Positions 37,037 to 49,358 of a DNA stretch of 64,000 nucleotides are shown in pieces (positions within the stretch are counted from its first letter, which is position 1; every line of letters begins with the position of its first letter). Under the pieces are notes generated by a model, which worked only from the letters and a program-made list of their open reading frames with translations, had not been told where the DNA came from and searched no databases. Both the position numbers and the translations under genes were made by a program. The stretch spans positions 42,047,969 through 42,111,968 of the forward strand of contig NC_133538.1 of assembly GCF_048544455.1 (NCBI RefSeq), in the 5' to 3' direction. The stretch is from Silene latifolia. Its lineage: Eukaryota > Streptophyta > Magnoliopsida > Caryophyllales > Caryophyllaceae.

Positions 37037-38319
37037 ACTTTTCGTTGTTTTTAAATAACAATTTAATGACATGAGGATGAAATGGGAAAAAAATTTGCAA
37101 AAACGGATCAACGTAGGATTGGTTGTTGCACAAACGGGGCGCCAACTCAAGAGAGAGGTGACCGTGTGATTTGTAACTTGTTAAGAGAGACGAAATGAGT
37201 CAATGGTAAAATTCATATTATTAAAAGGAAAAAAATACATACATCCAAAATTAGTAACCTCAATTAACTGTAGGCGTTGATTGATTTTATACCTATAGTA
37301 GCTCTAGCTCGTACCCAGTGAACTCCACAGTTTAGCGTTATTAGGAAACTCCACAGGGTCTGCAATCTGCACACAGTCTTACCGTTCTGATCACAGGCAA
37401 CATTTTTAACTGCCAAAGCCAACGATATTTATTCATTATTAAACTGACTCAATGTGAAGTGACTAACCGAGTCATTATCAGCAGTCATTCCAAGTGGACT
37501 ACGATATAATCGTACAAGCTGGGTTGAGACACGTTGGGTTACATCAGTTATTGGTTTAGCTCAAGATTGGTCACCAAATTATCTAGCTGATTGAGCTCCT
37601 CAAGTCTGATCAGCTTTTGACAACTCTAGCCTTTTTCAGTGTCGAAAGAACAAGGGATTTAGCTTCACAGACAAACTACCAAATACTAGTTAATCCGTCA
37701 ACATGCGCAACACAACGCTATTTAGTATATACAATCAAAGTGAGCAAACTACAGAACCGGGGCAACACCGAAAACACCAACTCACCACGCAGACTTTTTA
37801 AGTGGGAGTCCCCACGCAGCATCATTATACGCAGCATTCTTTTGCATGTAGAATCATTAACCCAAAATTCACTGTCTTGAAATGTTACTCACCAATGTCT
37901 ACGGTTTACCAACAAGAATTCAACAACGGAAAAAATAACTAATTTAGAAAACAATACTAAAGTTCTCTAACACATCTATACCAAATTTCAACAAGTCCTT
38001 ATTACCAGATTTCTGTTCTGCAGTCAATTACCCACCAGGTAGCAAGTCCAAAAAAGCTCCAAATATTGACACCAATATTTTCAGCATAATTGGATAAATG
38101 GCAAAGCCTGGTGATTTTCTATGTACAATTGAGGCGGCCAAGTCTCCCACTTATCAATGATCGCCTTTTTCAAATTGGAAACAAATATTCTCATGTTGGC
38201 ATTTGTCTCTATAAACACCACGGGCTCTCAGTTCAATGCCTTGTGGCCTGAAAGACTTGGAAAGCTTTTTTGAAAGTCAGGCAACTCGAGTTCAGCCATA
38301 ACAAATAGTGACGAAGACA
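37037..38319. other. Spacer and 3' untranslated region of the TPS gene
   Basis: The part next to 38320 should be the 3' UTR of the minus-strand TPS gene, but I see no unambiguous polyadenylation signal. The remainder is AT-rich and without coding similarity. Confidence 0.45.
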
Positions 38320-41300
38320 TCAAGATGGGCTTGGGGTTCCTGACCCAATGTCGATAGACCCAATATCGATGGACGGAGAAGGGTCTGAAACTTCGGCAAG
38401 GGCATCGAGCATATTCACGACTTCAAGAGTGTCATCCAAGTAGTATTTTGCTTTGCTCGGCTTTTGTCCAACAGTACAGGCAAAAACTGAAGTATTTGAG
38501 GATAGGATACCATTGTTAATAGCACCCCCAATGAACTCGAACATGTCTTCGTCGGATCTGTCATCACCGACACATAGTACAAAGTCAGCCTGCTTTCCAA
38601 TCTCCTCCATTCGGTTGAATATCTTCTCTGCTACTAGACCTTTACTCACTCCCTGAATTACATATAAAACAGACAAAAACGGAATTTAGAAGACGCAGAG
38701 ACAGAAAATTCAGAAACAATTAAAAAAAAAGCATTCTTGTTATGGTTACTAAACAATTTTGATAAGCGATTCATGAGCCCATTCTTATGAAAACAAAAGC
38801 TATGGTTTATGAATACACTTTTAACGTTTCTAAAAAAGATTTCAGATTAAAATATAGGATGGACCAGGAATTTCGGGGTAATTTACCAAAATAGTCAAAA
38901 ACAATGCTCAAGAATCACAATTATTAAAATGGATCATATAAACATACAAACATACGTAGGACAAATTTTTATTTTTGAACCTATTCTAGAAGTACAAATG
39001 TTCAAATCTATCATCTAACAGCTCTCTTAGGACCACCCCATGTTTCATCAACCTCAGAGATTGGTCAGATCAGATCAGCTATTAGTAGCATTGTGTGACG
39101 ATCCGCACATTTGAACCCTTAGATTTATTTATACTTATGTAATTTCATTTCCCTTGTACATTTGTAGTAAGTATTTTCTTAGTAGTTTTAGAATAGGTTT
39201 CCATAAATAGGTATATCGCTATTCCGAACTAAACTCAGAAATTCAATGTTTCCTCGCTACCAGACCAAACTATCAAATTTGCCTCTTTGAGAGGTGCTAG
39301 TCAATGAAAAACCGCTTCTCATCCAAAAGCTTGTTGTTGCTTGTTGCTTGCTTTCAATAATCGTATTGCTTACTTTTATTGCTTTCGTGTACTTGACTTG
39401 ATAATCGTGACTAGGATTCCCGACACACACCCCCGAGACCCGAGTATCGTGCTAGTGGGCGATGCCTCACTAGTACGAAGATCCTTGTCGCTTGCATCTT
39501 GCCTTGAGACGGGCCAGGGTGCGCGCCACGGTCCGGCAAAAGTAGCGGACCGTGACATTTGGTATCGAGCCCTGGTCTTGACGGGTTTACGCACGCCGCA
39601 TTTGTTCATCGAGATCGAGAAAATGGGCGAAAGAATCGAGGACCGAGTGGATGCCTTAGAGGACGCAATCGACGTCAAGCTTCCCAAACTCGAGGACATC
39701 GTTATGCGGATGGCTTCGAGCCTCGAGGAGTTGCAAAAGACGGTTTGTGACCTTGAGACGAAGGTGGACGGATGGACACCCGCATCCAAGTGATCGGTGG
39801 TGCGATCCCGACGATCGGGAGGAAGAGATCAATTATCCGCATCGAAAGGTCGAGATGCTAGAGAACACTGCGCCACGCTCGTGAAAGCGGTGGCCAATGA
39901 CGGAAATCGGGGGAGCCATAAGGTGAAGGCACCTCCACCTCGTGCCTACGATGGGGCGAGGGATTCGAAAGCGGTCGATAACTTTATCTTCGATATGGAG
40001 CAATACTTCCGAGTAAGTGGGCTCGACGAAGACGCGGAAGTTGTCACGGCAAGCATGTATCTAGTCGACGATGCCAAGATGTGGTGGAGGGCTAGGTACA
40101 AGGAAATCGATGCGGGCACGATTACGGTGACATTGTGGGCCGACTTCAAGAGGATCTTGAAGGATCACTTCTACCCCGAGAACACGGAGTTTGTTGCTCG
40201 GAAGAAGTTGAAGGAAATCAAGCACACCAAATCAATTCGGAATATGTGAGGGAATTCTCAGCGTGCATGCTCGAGATTAGCGAAATGTCCGAGACGGATA
40301 GGACATTCGAGTTCATTGACGGGTTGAAGAGGTGGGCACAACAAGAGGTCATGAGGCAGAATCCCAAAACTCTGTCTTCGGCCATATCGGTTGCGGAGCG
40401 CCTACTCGACTTTCACGGAGAGCGAGAGGCACCAAGAGTTGTGGCACCAACGGGGAATACTGGTGTGTCACAAAGTGGGTACAATGGACAAAGGCCACAA
40501 AACAGCGCCATTTCAGTTGGGAAATGCGGTTCCCGCTCACAAGGAAGTCAAGCCCAATCGGCGAGCACTACAAACTCGCCCTCAAGCTCGTCTTCGAAGG
40601 CGGGAAACTCTACTGCTTCCACAACGAAGAGACCGTTCGCGTGTTTTGTGTGCAAGGGTCCTCACAAGATGGCCGATTGTCCGAACAAGGCGGAATTCAA
40701 TGCCATGTTCAAGCAGATGCCGAAAGGGGCTCAAGAACGTCTTGATGGGGCGTTGGCCGACTATCACCAAGAGTGCAACGAAGCCTCAAGTGATGGGGAA
40801 GACCAACCACGGATGGGCTCACTTCAAAGGATCAGCGCGATGGGGAAGTACGAAGATTCCTCCGCCAAGAAATCCAACGGGCTCATGTACGTGGACTTGA
40901 TGGTGAATGGGAAGCAAGCACGAGTCGGATCGACTCGGGTGCCTCCCATAACTTTGTGACGAAAGAGGAAGCGGATCGGTTGGGGCTAGTTCTCGCGGAT
41001 GCTAACAAACCGCCTGAAGCCGATCCAACGGGAAAATGAGACGCGTCCAAGGAGTGGCTAAGAAGGTCGCGGTCCAAGTGGGTGAGTGGGCGGGGAGCTC
41101 GACTTCACCACCGTTCATTTGGATGACTTCAAGTTAATACTCGGGATGCGCTTCTTTCGGAAAGCATTGGTGGTATTGAAACCGAGTGACGGATCAATGC
41201 TACTAATGGGGTCTATCGTAGTGAAGACGGTAGACAGCGACGAAGACAAGGGGCAACATCGAATTTCGGCTATGAGGGTGATACCGACGCCGAAACAAGG

Positions 41301-44300
41301 GATGCGACTTGGGAATGCCTAAAGGTTCGGTGGAGCCGAGGGCGAACAAGACCCGTGCTAACTACGCCGCTAAGTGGCCTGGGGACGAAAGGAGAGTCTA
41401 CCTCCTCACCGAGGAGTAGACAATGAGGGCCGAAATGCCCAAAGAAATAGGCCTCGTACCATCAGGGGCCGCGTCGATATCTTTGAATCGACGTCCTGGT
41501 TTGGCTCATGTCGACCGACCCAAGAGAAAAGGCCTCGTACCATCAGGGGGCCGCGCCGAAATGCCGATTCGGCGTCTGGAGAACTCACTTACCCTTGAAT
41601 GCGCAGTGCAAGTGGTGATGGACAAGGTGAAGGTGCGATGGAGCAAGCACCTTGAACGATCTCGTAAAATTTCCGCTCGAGCAACGAGGACTTGGACTTT
41701 CCAGAGGCGAGTGATAAACTTGGAGGACATGATGTTCGGGAGTCTCGCCGTCAAGGAAATGCACTCTATTCTTGAAGGGACGATGAATCCGATCATGGTG
41801 TGGACCGAGAAGTATCTACAAGCCGGACTCAAGAGAAAGTCAAACCACAATGCAGCATGGACGGCCACAGCTCACCGAGGATGTCTCACTGAAGCGCCGT
41901 TCGAGATTTTTGTGTTGCCGAGGGCGGCAACAGATTAGGTGGGGGAGAGTGTGACGATCCGCACACTTGAACCCTTAGATTTATTTATACTTATGTAATT
42001 TCATTTTCCTTGTACATTTGTAGTAAGTATTTTCTTAGTAGTTTTAGAATAGGTTTCCATAAATAGGTATATCGCTATTCGAACTAAACTTGTAAATTCA
42101 ATGTTTCCGCTACCAGACCAAGCTATCAAATTTGCCTCTTTGAGAGGTGCTAGTCAATGAAAAACCGCTTCTCATCCAAAAGCTTGTTGTTGCTTGTTGC
42201 TTGCTTTCAATAATCGTATTGCTTACTTTTATTGCTTTCGTGTGCCGGACTTGATAATCGTGACTAGGATTCCCGACACACACCGACCCGAGACCCGAGT
42301 ATCATGCTAGTGGGCGATCCCTCACTAGTACGAAGATCCTTGTCGCTTGCATCTTGCCTTGAGACGGGCAAGGGTGCGCGCCACGGTCCGACAAAAGTAG
42401 CGGACCGTGACACATTGCATATCAAATACTTCTAAAACAGTTTTACATACTTGTGAACCAGTAAGGTGACCTTCCCTAGCCAGTATAAAGCATTATTCAG
42501 ATTCATTGACATGTTGAATCCACAATGCATACTCCCTTTGACCCACGAAAATTGTTTACATTAATTTTGGGTTCGTATTTTTATGCAAGTATATGAAAGT
42601 GGGCTAGGATTTCCTACCTTCCTCTTCCAGCAATCAAAACATGCCTAAAAATAAAAAGTAAACTATTGGCCAAGACTGTCTAAAACTGCAAAAGAAACTA
42701 TCTGTAGGGAGAGAGGGAGCATAAGATAGGACACCATTAACATCAACTCTTTACCAACAACTGAATAATTCATTACTGCCCATGATGCTGTCATTTGCCA
42801 TGATGCTGTCATAGAAACTGAATGTAACAGCAGAAAAAAAAAAAAGTATAAACCAGACAAACCTGAGGCTTCACTTCGACGATGTACTGGCCACTTTTCA
42901 CTGAAACAGGCTCATTGGCTAACACACTTTCTAAATGATCTAACATCTCCTTTGCTTGGCACGAACCAAAACCTGGGTCTGCATCTCTATGATGCCAAAC
43001 CAAAGCACTCTCTTTTGTTTCGATGTAAGAACCATCTGTTGCTTCTGTATATAGTTTCATCACAGGTTCAGCTATCTGTACCCATCCAAAATCGCAATTT
43101 TGACCACAAATTTCCCACTCGCTCTCAGCAGACCATCTGACCAAATATCAAGTTACGTGTATAAGTAAAAGATACAACAAAAATACTCTCCATCCCAATC
43201 ACATGGCAACACAAAGATAGTTAGCTTTGACCACTATTTTCTCAAAATATACCGTAATTACAACTTTTACATAAGGTGACATGAAAATACTCATTTTGCT
43301 AAATCACATGTGACAAATTTGACATTGTACGATCCCATACTTTTTGGAGACACTAATAGCCAAAGTTGATCATCAAACTCAAAAGGGGACAGTGTACTAG
43401 GAAGTAGTAGTATAACTAAACAAGTATAGTTAGCATGGTTAGTACCTCATGAAGTATCCATGTTCAGCTGCAATGCCGACCTCCGAGCAAGGTGAAAACC
43501 ATTTACCTAAGCTATCCCTTCCTCTTCCACTGACAATAAAAACAGTGTTTTTGGGGTCCTCAGAAAGTAAGTGGATAATTCTCATCACCTCTGGACTAGG
43601 TGTCTTATTTATGGATGTCTGAGGCATCATGGTTCCGTCATAATCGAGTAGTATGGCTCTACTTTTGGACCTGGAGAATGCAGAGACAATGGCATCGATG
43701 GTCAACTTTCTGAAATTAGGATCCAGTGCTACTACCCTAAAACCAAATCCCAAACCAATTCCCCAGCAACGTCGTCTGAAGTGGTCTCTACAGGTCCTCT
43801 CCAAATCTTGGAAAAAGCTTCTTGCCCAAAAAGCAACATCATGTGAGCTAACGTATTTATAATGTTTGTCATGCCGCAACTGCTTCTCAGCATCATTCAT
43901 GGATATAGCCTCATTCATTGCCTCCGCTGTTGCCTCAACGTTCCATGGGTTTATCCGAATAGCACCACTAAGAGAAGGAGAACACCCTATAAATTCTGAT
44001 ACAACCAACATGCTCTTCTTGGGCTTACTAGATGATAAGCCATAGTCGGATTCAGAGACTCCTTGCCTGCATACTATATACTCGTATGGAGTGAGATTCA
44101 TTCCATCTCTGACAGCAGTGACAACTACACACTCGGCAGCAGTGTAATACGCAACCCTTTCACTCAAAGACAGAGGCCTGTCAATGAAAACTATCGGTTC
44201 ATAACCAGGGCGCCCAAATGTTTCATTAATTCTCTTACAGCTATCCTGGATTTCAGCTTGAATCTCCTCAAGATCCTTGCCTTTTCCTCTGGCAGGATTT

Positions 44301-45430
44301 GCAATTTGAATCAAAACTGCTTTTCCCTGCCATTTGGGATGAAGCTTGAGCATTTGTTCCATAGCCAAAAGTTTCAGATTCACACCCTTAAAAATATCCA
44401 TATCATCCACCCCAAGCAAAACAGTCTTCCCTTCGAATTGTTGTTTAAGCTCCTGCACCCTCCATTCTTTATCAGCAAGCCTCAGAACAGACTCAATCTG
44501 CCCCATATGAATTCCCACTGGCATTATCTTTATTCCGACAGTCCTTCCATAGTATTCTAAACCAATATATCCCCTCTTCGATTTATATTCCAGACCCAAC
44601 ATTCGACTACAACAAGAAAGGAAATGACGAGCATAATCAAAGGTATGAAATCCAATAAGATCCGCATTCAACAACGCCTTGAGTATCTCCTCCCTCACAG
44701 GCAAAGTCCTGTATATCTCTGAAGAAGGAAATGGGCTATGAAGGAAAAATCCCATCCTTAATTTGATGAATCGCCTCCTCAAGAAAGTTGGTAGCACCAT
44801 CAAATGGTAATCATGAATCCAGACATAATCATCCTCAGGATTTATCACTTCAATCACCCTCTGGGAGAATATCTTATTGGCAGCCACATAAGCTTCCCAT
44901 AAAGAGCGGTCAAATCGAGTACCATGGCTAGCTGAATAGGGTAACATATAATGAAAAAGGGGCCATAGATGATGCTTGCAGAAGCCATGATAGAATTTCG
45001 TATGAATATCATTAGGCAGGAAAGCAGGGACACATTTAAACTTCTCCAGCAAGATCTGTGATACATCATCTTGTTCATCCAAATCTACTTCCACATTCAA
45101 AGATCCAACATAGATAACCTCCATGTCCTCAGGCAACCCATGCTTCACATGCAAAAGCAACGAGTCCTCATCCCAACTAAAACTCCAACCCCTATTATCT
45201 GGCCTTCTCTTTGCTCTTACTGGGAGTTGATTAGATACCATGATTATACGATCCTGTATAATTGATGATGGCACATCTGATGAAACACTATTAGCTTGAT
45301 CATCATCAAGCTCGGATATCACTCCCCGCAACAATGTCATCACTCTTGGGAGCCGTTTTTTCTCCCGTCCCATCACTGGGAAGTTACCCGATGCTAAATC
45401 TAATAGATTGGTATAAGATCTGGACATCAT
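38320..45430 (-). CDS. Class II trehalose-6-phosphate synthase/phosphatase-like protein (TPS7-like)
   Basis: Three coding exons: 45430-43446, 43136-42863 and 38652-38320. The joins use GT/AG and keep frame, and the protein is 863 aa. The ATG at 45430 was chosen because it gives MMSRSYTNLLDLASGNFP, the conserved class II N-terminus; upstream in-frame sequence has no ATG. Residues ~61-545 are a GT20 (TPS) domain (SNQLPVRAKRR, IHDYHLMVLP, AVRDGMNLTPYEYIVCRQG). Residues ~590-840 are a HAD-type TPP domain with LLDYDGTMMP (596-600 DYDGT), VSGRGRDSLGKW and GDDRSDEDMFE. Family knowledge: class II TPS proteins generally lack full catalytic activity and act in sugar/T6P-SnRK1 signalling in the cytosol. 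The gene appears intact even though intron 2 (42862-38653, 4.2 kb) has received an LTR element. Closest resemblance is to TPS7, judged from memory. Confidence 0.95.
39094..39557 (+). repeat. 5' LTR of the intronic gag element
   Basis: A TATA-like ATAAATAG is at 39203-39210. Near its 3' end (39529-39555) is a hairpin CACGGTCCGGC...GCGGACCGTG, present again in the partner LTR. Confidence 0.9.
39623..41320 (+). pseudogene. Broken gag-protease of the intronic element
   Basis: ATG 39623 opens MGERIEDRVDALEDAIDVK, a coiled-coil start of chromovirus-type gag, and runs to an in-frame stop at 39791. The same frame resumes with the gag core (RAYDGARDSKAVDNFIFDM, DDAKMWWRARYKEI) to 40249. A frame shift leads into 40250-40959 (REFSACMLEISEMSE, FIDGLKRWAQQEV) with a short CFVCKGPHKMADC knuckle (C-x2-C-x3-H-x4-C). 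Protease remnants follow (GLMYVDLMVNGKQARV, then VHLDDFKLILGMRFF at about 41117). Sequence after 41330 has a duplicated phrase AGGCCTCGTACCATCAGGGG (about 41450 and 41530) and an open stretch to 41938 of unknown nature. Confidence 0.82.
41950..42412 (+). repeat. 3' LTR of the intronic gag element
   Basis: Partner of 39094-39557, differing by a handful of substitutions and short indels. It is followed by target duplication CATTG. Confidence 0.9.
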
Positions 45431-47187
45431 CTTGTCAAGCTTCTTTCTCTTCTCAACCAATAACTGTTGTTTCGTCCTCCCAAAAACGCTCAATGCACAA
45501 ATTAACTAGACCAATGTTTATTCTCTTACACACCACTATACTCTCATTATTCACCTCCGAATTTCTTAGCCATGTGACATGAGGATAGATAAAGCAAATG
45601 TCCTGCCTGAATGCATACACCTTATGTTCTCAAACGCAGAATAGTTCCTAAAAATAATCACAAAAGAATAAGTTCTCTAATCAAAGAGAGATAAATCAAA
45701 GTGAAGATGCTACAGTAAGGGGTGTAAGCTTATGAAAAAGCCAAGTAAAAGAGAATTTAATAGCATGTCAAAAACAAACAGCGCCTAAAAACGAAATAAA
45801 GATCTAGTCCAAATCAGAACCCCACTTAATTCTCAAACAACATCCTTTTCCTTGCTATATACAGCTTCACTGACAAATATGAACAGCCTCATGTTTGTCT
45901 TTCAATTACCACTAATTGACAAACATGACTGACAAACATGACTGGTGATGACTCACGCAAGACCCAACGAAAAACCAGGTAAGTATATTACCTATGATCC
46001 CACACTCAAATGTATAAGGAATGAAAGAAGAAGAAATACAGTTAGCAGCTAACCCATGAGAGCCATGGTACAAAAATATGGTACGGACCATGGTTGCTTA
46101 TTGCTTTAACACACAATATAGCGATATAGGGAAGTCACTGATTAAAAGTAACAGGCACAATGGAAGTGGCCAAAATCTCATTAACTTATACCAAACCCCA
46201 ATTGTGGTTCGAGCAACTCTTACTACTTACATTCCAAATTTAAAGCTAATATCACACTATCCCCAATTCACAGGTCTGCAACATTAACATTGTGGTACTG
46301 CACAATTATTGAGATACGCGAATTGCATGTGCATTTTTCCTCTACTACCCCTGCAAGTAGAGCAACTAACAAACACCTCCCCACTTTCTCTCTCTCCCTA
46401 GGTTACCTCTATCTTAAAATAGAAATGTTGCAAACCCATATCCAGTTGATGAATGAGCATGGTGATTAAAGATTCGGACGTACACCGAGTCTGCTCCCTA
46501 ACTAATTCTACTTCATTAAGTTCAATACTTACTCAATCATTTAGTTTACCTTTGATTAAAATACCGTCACTAAGAATAAAAAAAAGGAAAGAAATGAGTG
46601 GGACGGAGGGAGTACTTACTGTTTTCGGCCGAATTAATTCCAATAACAATAGCAATGAATATCCTCAGCTACCCGCACACATTAAAACACTCCACCTACT
46701 CATTTCAGCTCATTTAATCCCCTCATTCGCCCGATTTATTCCGTAAACTAAACACACGAAAATCGCTACACTACCTCTGGCACTCAAAACACTGTTTTCC
46801 AACTCTATAACCTATACTTTACTACCTCCGTCTCAATCAGTTATTTACGATAGAAAAAATCAAACATGAAAACAGCAGGAAATTCATGGTAATAAATACT
46901 CGTATTTAAATAAACAATCTGAGAAAAACTAAAGAGAAAATAAAATCGATAAATAAGGATGCTGACCTTGAGATACGATTGATTAGAGGATGAAATAATA
47001 AATTCGAAAAATAGAAGGATTGAATAGATGGATGGATAGATAGATCTAGGGTTAGGGTAAAGTGGAGGAGGTAGTGTTATTAGTTGATAAAAGGGGGATT
47101 AAAATTGGGGAAATGATTAAAAAAAGAGGATTAAGGAAGGTGGTGGAGTTGTTTAAGTATATGTAATTATGTATATATATATATATT
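45431..47187 (-). promoter_or_regulatory. 5' leader, probable leader intron and promoter of the TPS gene
   Basis: Reading toward the gene on the minus strand: a run TATATATATATA at about 47171-47187 could be the TATA box. A leader exon could then end at 46967 (AAG|GTCAGC), and an intron could run to an acceptor TTTTTAG ending at 45658, joining a short leader exon before the ATG at 45430. Leader introns are common in class II TPS genes. This is inferred from splice-site strings only. The likely intron contains a Stowaway remnant at 46530-46612. Confidence 0.5.
46530..46612. mobile_element. Truncated Stowaway-like MITE
   Basis: The right end GACGGAGGGAG followed by TA (46613-46614) is intact. 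The left arm starts only at CTCAATCATTTAGTTTACC, so the outer CTCCCTCCGT is missing. Confidence 0.65.
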
Positions 47188-48933
47188 TGGTGAGAGAGTG
47201 AGAGAGAGGAGACAAAAGTTGGACAAATGTTGAGGAAAAAAAAGAGGATAAGGTTTTGGGAAGCTTTGATTTGCTTCATTGCGATGTCCAGCTGGCATTA
47301 TAGGGCTGATTTACTCTGTGGTTGTATTTCACTCACGCTCTTATTTTTTATTTTTGTGGGGTTTCGACTTTTGGAGTTGTGTTATCCTACGAGTCCACCT
47401 TTGCCTTGTTTTGTTTCTAAGGGAAAAATATTAGGAATAATTGATAATAATCCGACATTTAACTCATCTTTCAATAATGATCTTACTTTTCAATAATCCG
47501 AAAATAAAATCAAATGGGTTTGGTGGAGAAAAAGGAACATACATCGGATGTACTACTTCCAACTTTTTTGTTTTTTGAGCATATATGTATTTTTTTTGAG
47601 CTTATTCCTCAAACTTTATTTGTTTTTGAGCATATATGTGTATTTTTTGAGCATATTAAACTTTATAAGTTAGATTTTAATATTTTTTCCGTCAAAACTC
47701 AAATTTAACTAAAGTTATAGTAATATTTTTGAGTTTTATTGTAATTTTTTAGAGCATAATGTTTAAATGAATAAACTCATAAACTTCATAGTAAAACTCA
47801 TAAACTTTAAAATAAAACTCAAAAACTTTATTAGAATGCTCATAAACTATAGAATTGGAGGTAATACATCAGATGTATAATCCTCTTACTGGGTTTGGTG
47901 TGGTGGTTGCTCACCTGCCTATGGGAATGGAGCAAACTCTTTGGCCAGTCGTTTACCTCTTCGTGAGAGCACCCGCGGCGAGGGGATTATACACAATAAT
48001 CTCACCTTTTAGCTCCCTCTTCTAAATATTCTAATCTCTTCTTATCACACTATATTTTAACCAACTTCGTGAAACGGCATAAAAAAATACTCTAAACAAA
48101 ATGGCCTCTCCAAGTCTCCATGTGGGTTGATGTCGTGGTGGGAGCCTCGGTGTTCTTTGTCACCGTGGTGCGTCGAACTCCGGGTTGTTGCAACTGAGCT
48201 CGCCGGAGGAGGAGCGTGATGGTCGATTGGAGATTTGGAGGTCGAACTGGGTAAAGGAGCTCGGTGGTCGTGGGCTCGAATGGCCGTCGCACTCAGTTAA
48301 TGCTCCGTTGGGTCGCCGTGTATCAGAGGAGGAGGAGGCCTGGTCGAGCCAACAGGTGATGGTCGAATTGAGGTTGATTAGGTGGTGAAATGAGGTGAAT
48401 TTAATGGGCACAATAGTGGAGACGGAGCAACGGAGCTGGTGTGGTACTTCGGTGATTACAGTGGTGTGAATTGGTGAAAATGGTGGTTGGTTGATGAGTT
48501 CAAATTTGGTGAAGTGATGGGTATTGGGTGGTGAATTGGTGAAAATGGTGACTAGTGTGCGGTATTATGGTGTGTGTTGGGTTGATTGGTGACGGTGAGG
48601 CAGTGAGCCATGAATTGTCGAAGGTAAGGGAAAACAATCAACACAAATGAATTCATTTTGGGACATATTACAATCAAACATGTACTCCGTATTCAACATC
48701 TACAATAATATTATGGTGGATGATGATGATTGTTTTACTCCATTATGAGTTGTATTAGATAAAACTAGTAGCCTGTGAACTTAGTTTAGTTGGGGAAACT
48801 ATATATCTTCAAGTATATGTTTATAAACGTTTTGTTTTAAAAGATTAAAAGTGAAATAAAAAGGGTTAGAATGAAGTAAGAAAGTTAAAACATAAATTTG
48901 AAGGCACCACATTAATCAATATATATCTATCTA
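47188..48933. other. Unassigned intergenic region
   Basis: 47520-47870 is AT-rich with repeated phrases TTTGAGCATATATGT and AAACTCATAAACTT. CATCGGATGTAC (47545) and CATCAGATGTA (47865) sit at its two ends and may mark an old small element. 48090-48420 is GC-richer and open in several frames on both strands, but I recognise no family, and none has a good start context. Confidence 0.4.
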
Positions 48934-49358
48934 TCTATATTATTAAAGGAAGTTTTTTTCGAGCGACTACAGAGTCTCCAACATTAATAATATACTTACA
49001 AGTAATAAATAAATAAATTAATATTACAATGATAAATCCATCAAGAATTCCATCGCAGATAGAAGATTAGCAGCAATCAAGTTCATGCCAACATCAAACC
49101 TTCTAACCTATATAAATCATAAATTTTAGTTGCAACTTGCCAACATCAATGTTCAATGTTTTCTTAGTTTATGCTAGATATAACATACGTAGTATAGTAT
49201 AATTGATTGTTTTTCATCAATTTTAGTGTGTGGTTTGTTATTAACCTCCAATTTCCAAACTAATTGATTATTTTGTTTTATTTGCAGGACATGAGAGTCT
49301 ATAAATGAAGATATATGTGTTACCATTGTGCACAAAAGATAAAATTTTTTGTGGTCGT
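48934..49358 (+). other. Possible Helitron 5' end and spacer
   Basis: A|TCTATATTATTAAAGG at 48934 resembles plant Helitron 5' ends. No matching 3' hairpin with CTAG is seen before the Athila insertion or soon after it, so this stays a candidate only. The last five bases, GTCGT, are the Athila target duplication. Confidence 0.3.

Larger units (their letters stand above)
39094..42412 (+). mobile_element. Gag-protease-only LTR element (TR-GAG-like) in TPS intron 2
   Basis: TGTGACGATCC...GGACCGTGACA at both ends with duplication CATTG (39089-39093 and 42413-42417). LTRs are 464 and 463 bases. A polypurine tract (GGTGGGGGAGAG) precedes the 3' LTR. The primer site TGGTATCGAGCC at 39560 resembles an initiator-Met site with one base missing. 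The interior has gag and protease remnants but no reverse transcriptase or integrase, so it depended on another element. It lies in opposite orientation to the TPS gene, which lowers the risk that its polyadenylation signal cuts the host transcript. Confidence 0.9.

Noticed and set aside
45431-45493. Longer N-terminus for the TPS protein
   Set aside because: The in-frame extension would need a TTG start; the ATG at 45430 gives the conserved class II N-terminus.
47227-47496. An 89-codon ORF with hydrophobic stretches
   Set aside because: Lies just upstream of the TPS promoter on the opposite strand, with no recognised family and no splice or context support.
47880-48020. SINE-like sequence
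   Set aside because: No convincing tRNA A and B boxes and no tail or target duplication were found.
48092-48411. Overlapping ORFs on both strands
   Set aside because: Composition-driven open frames; no motif recognised.
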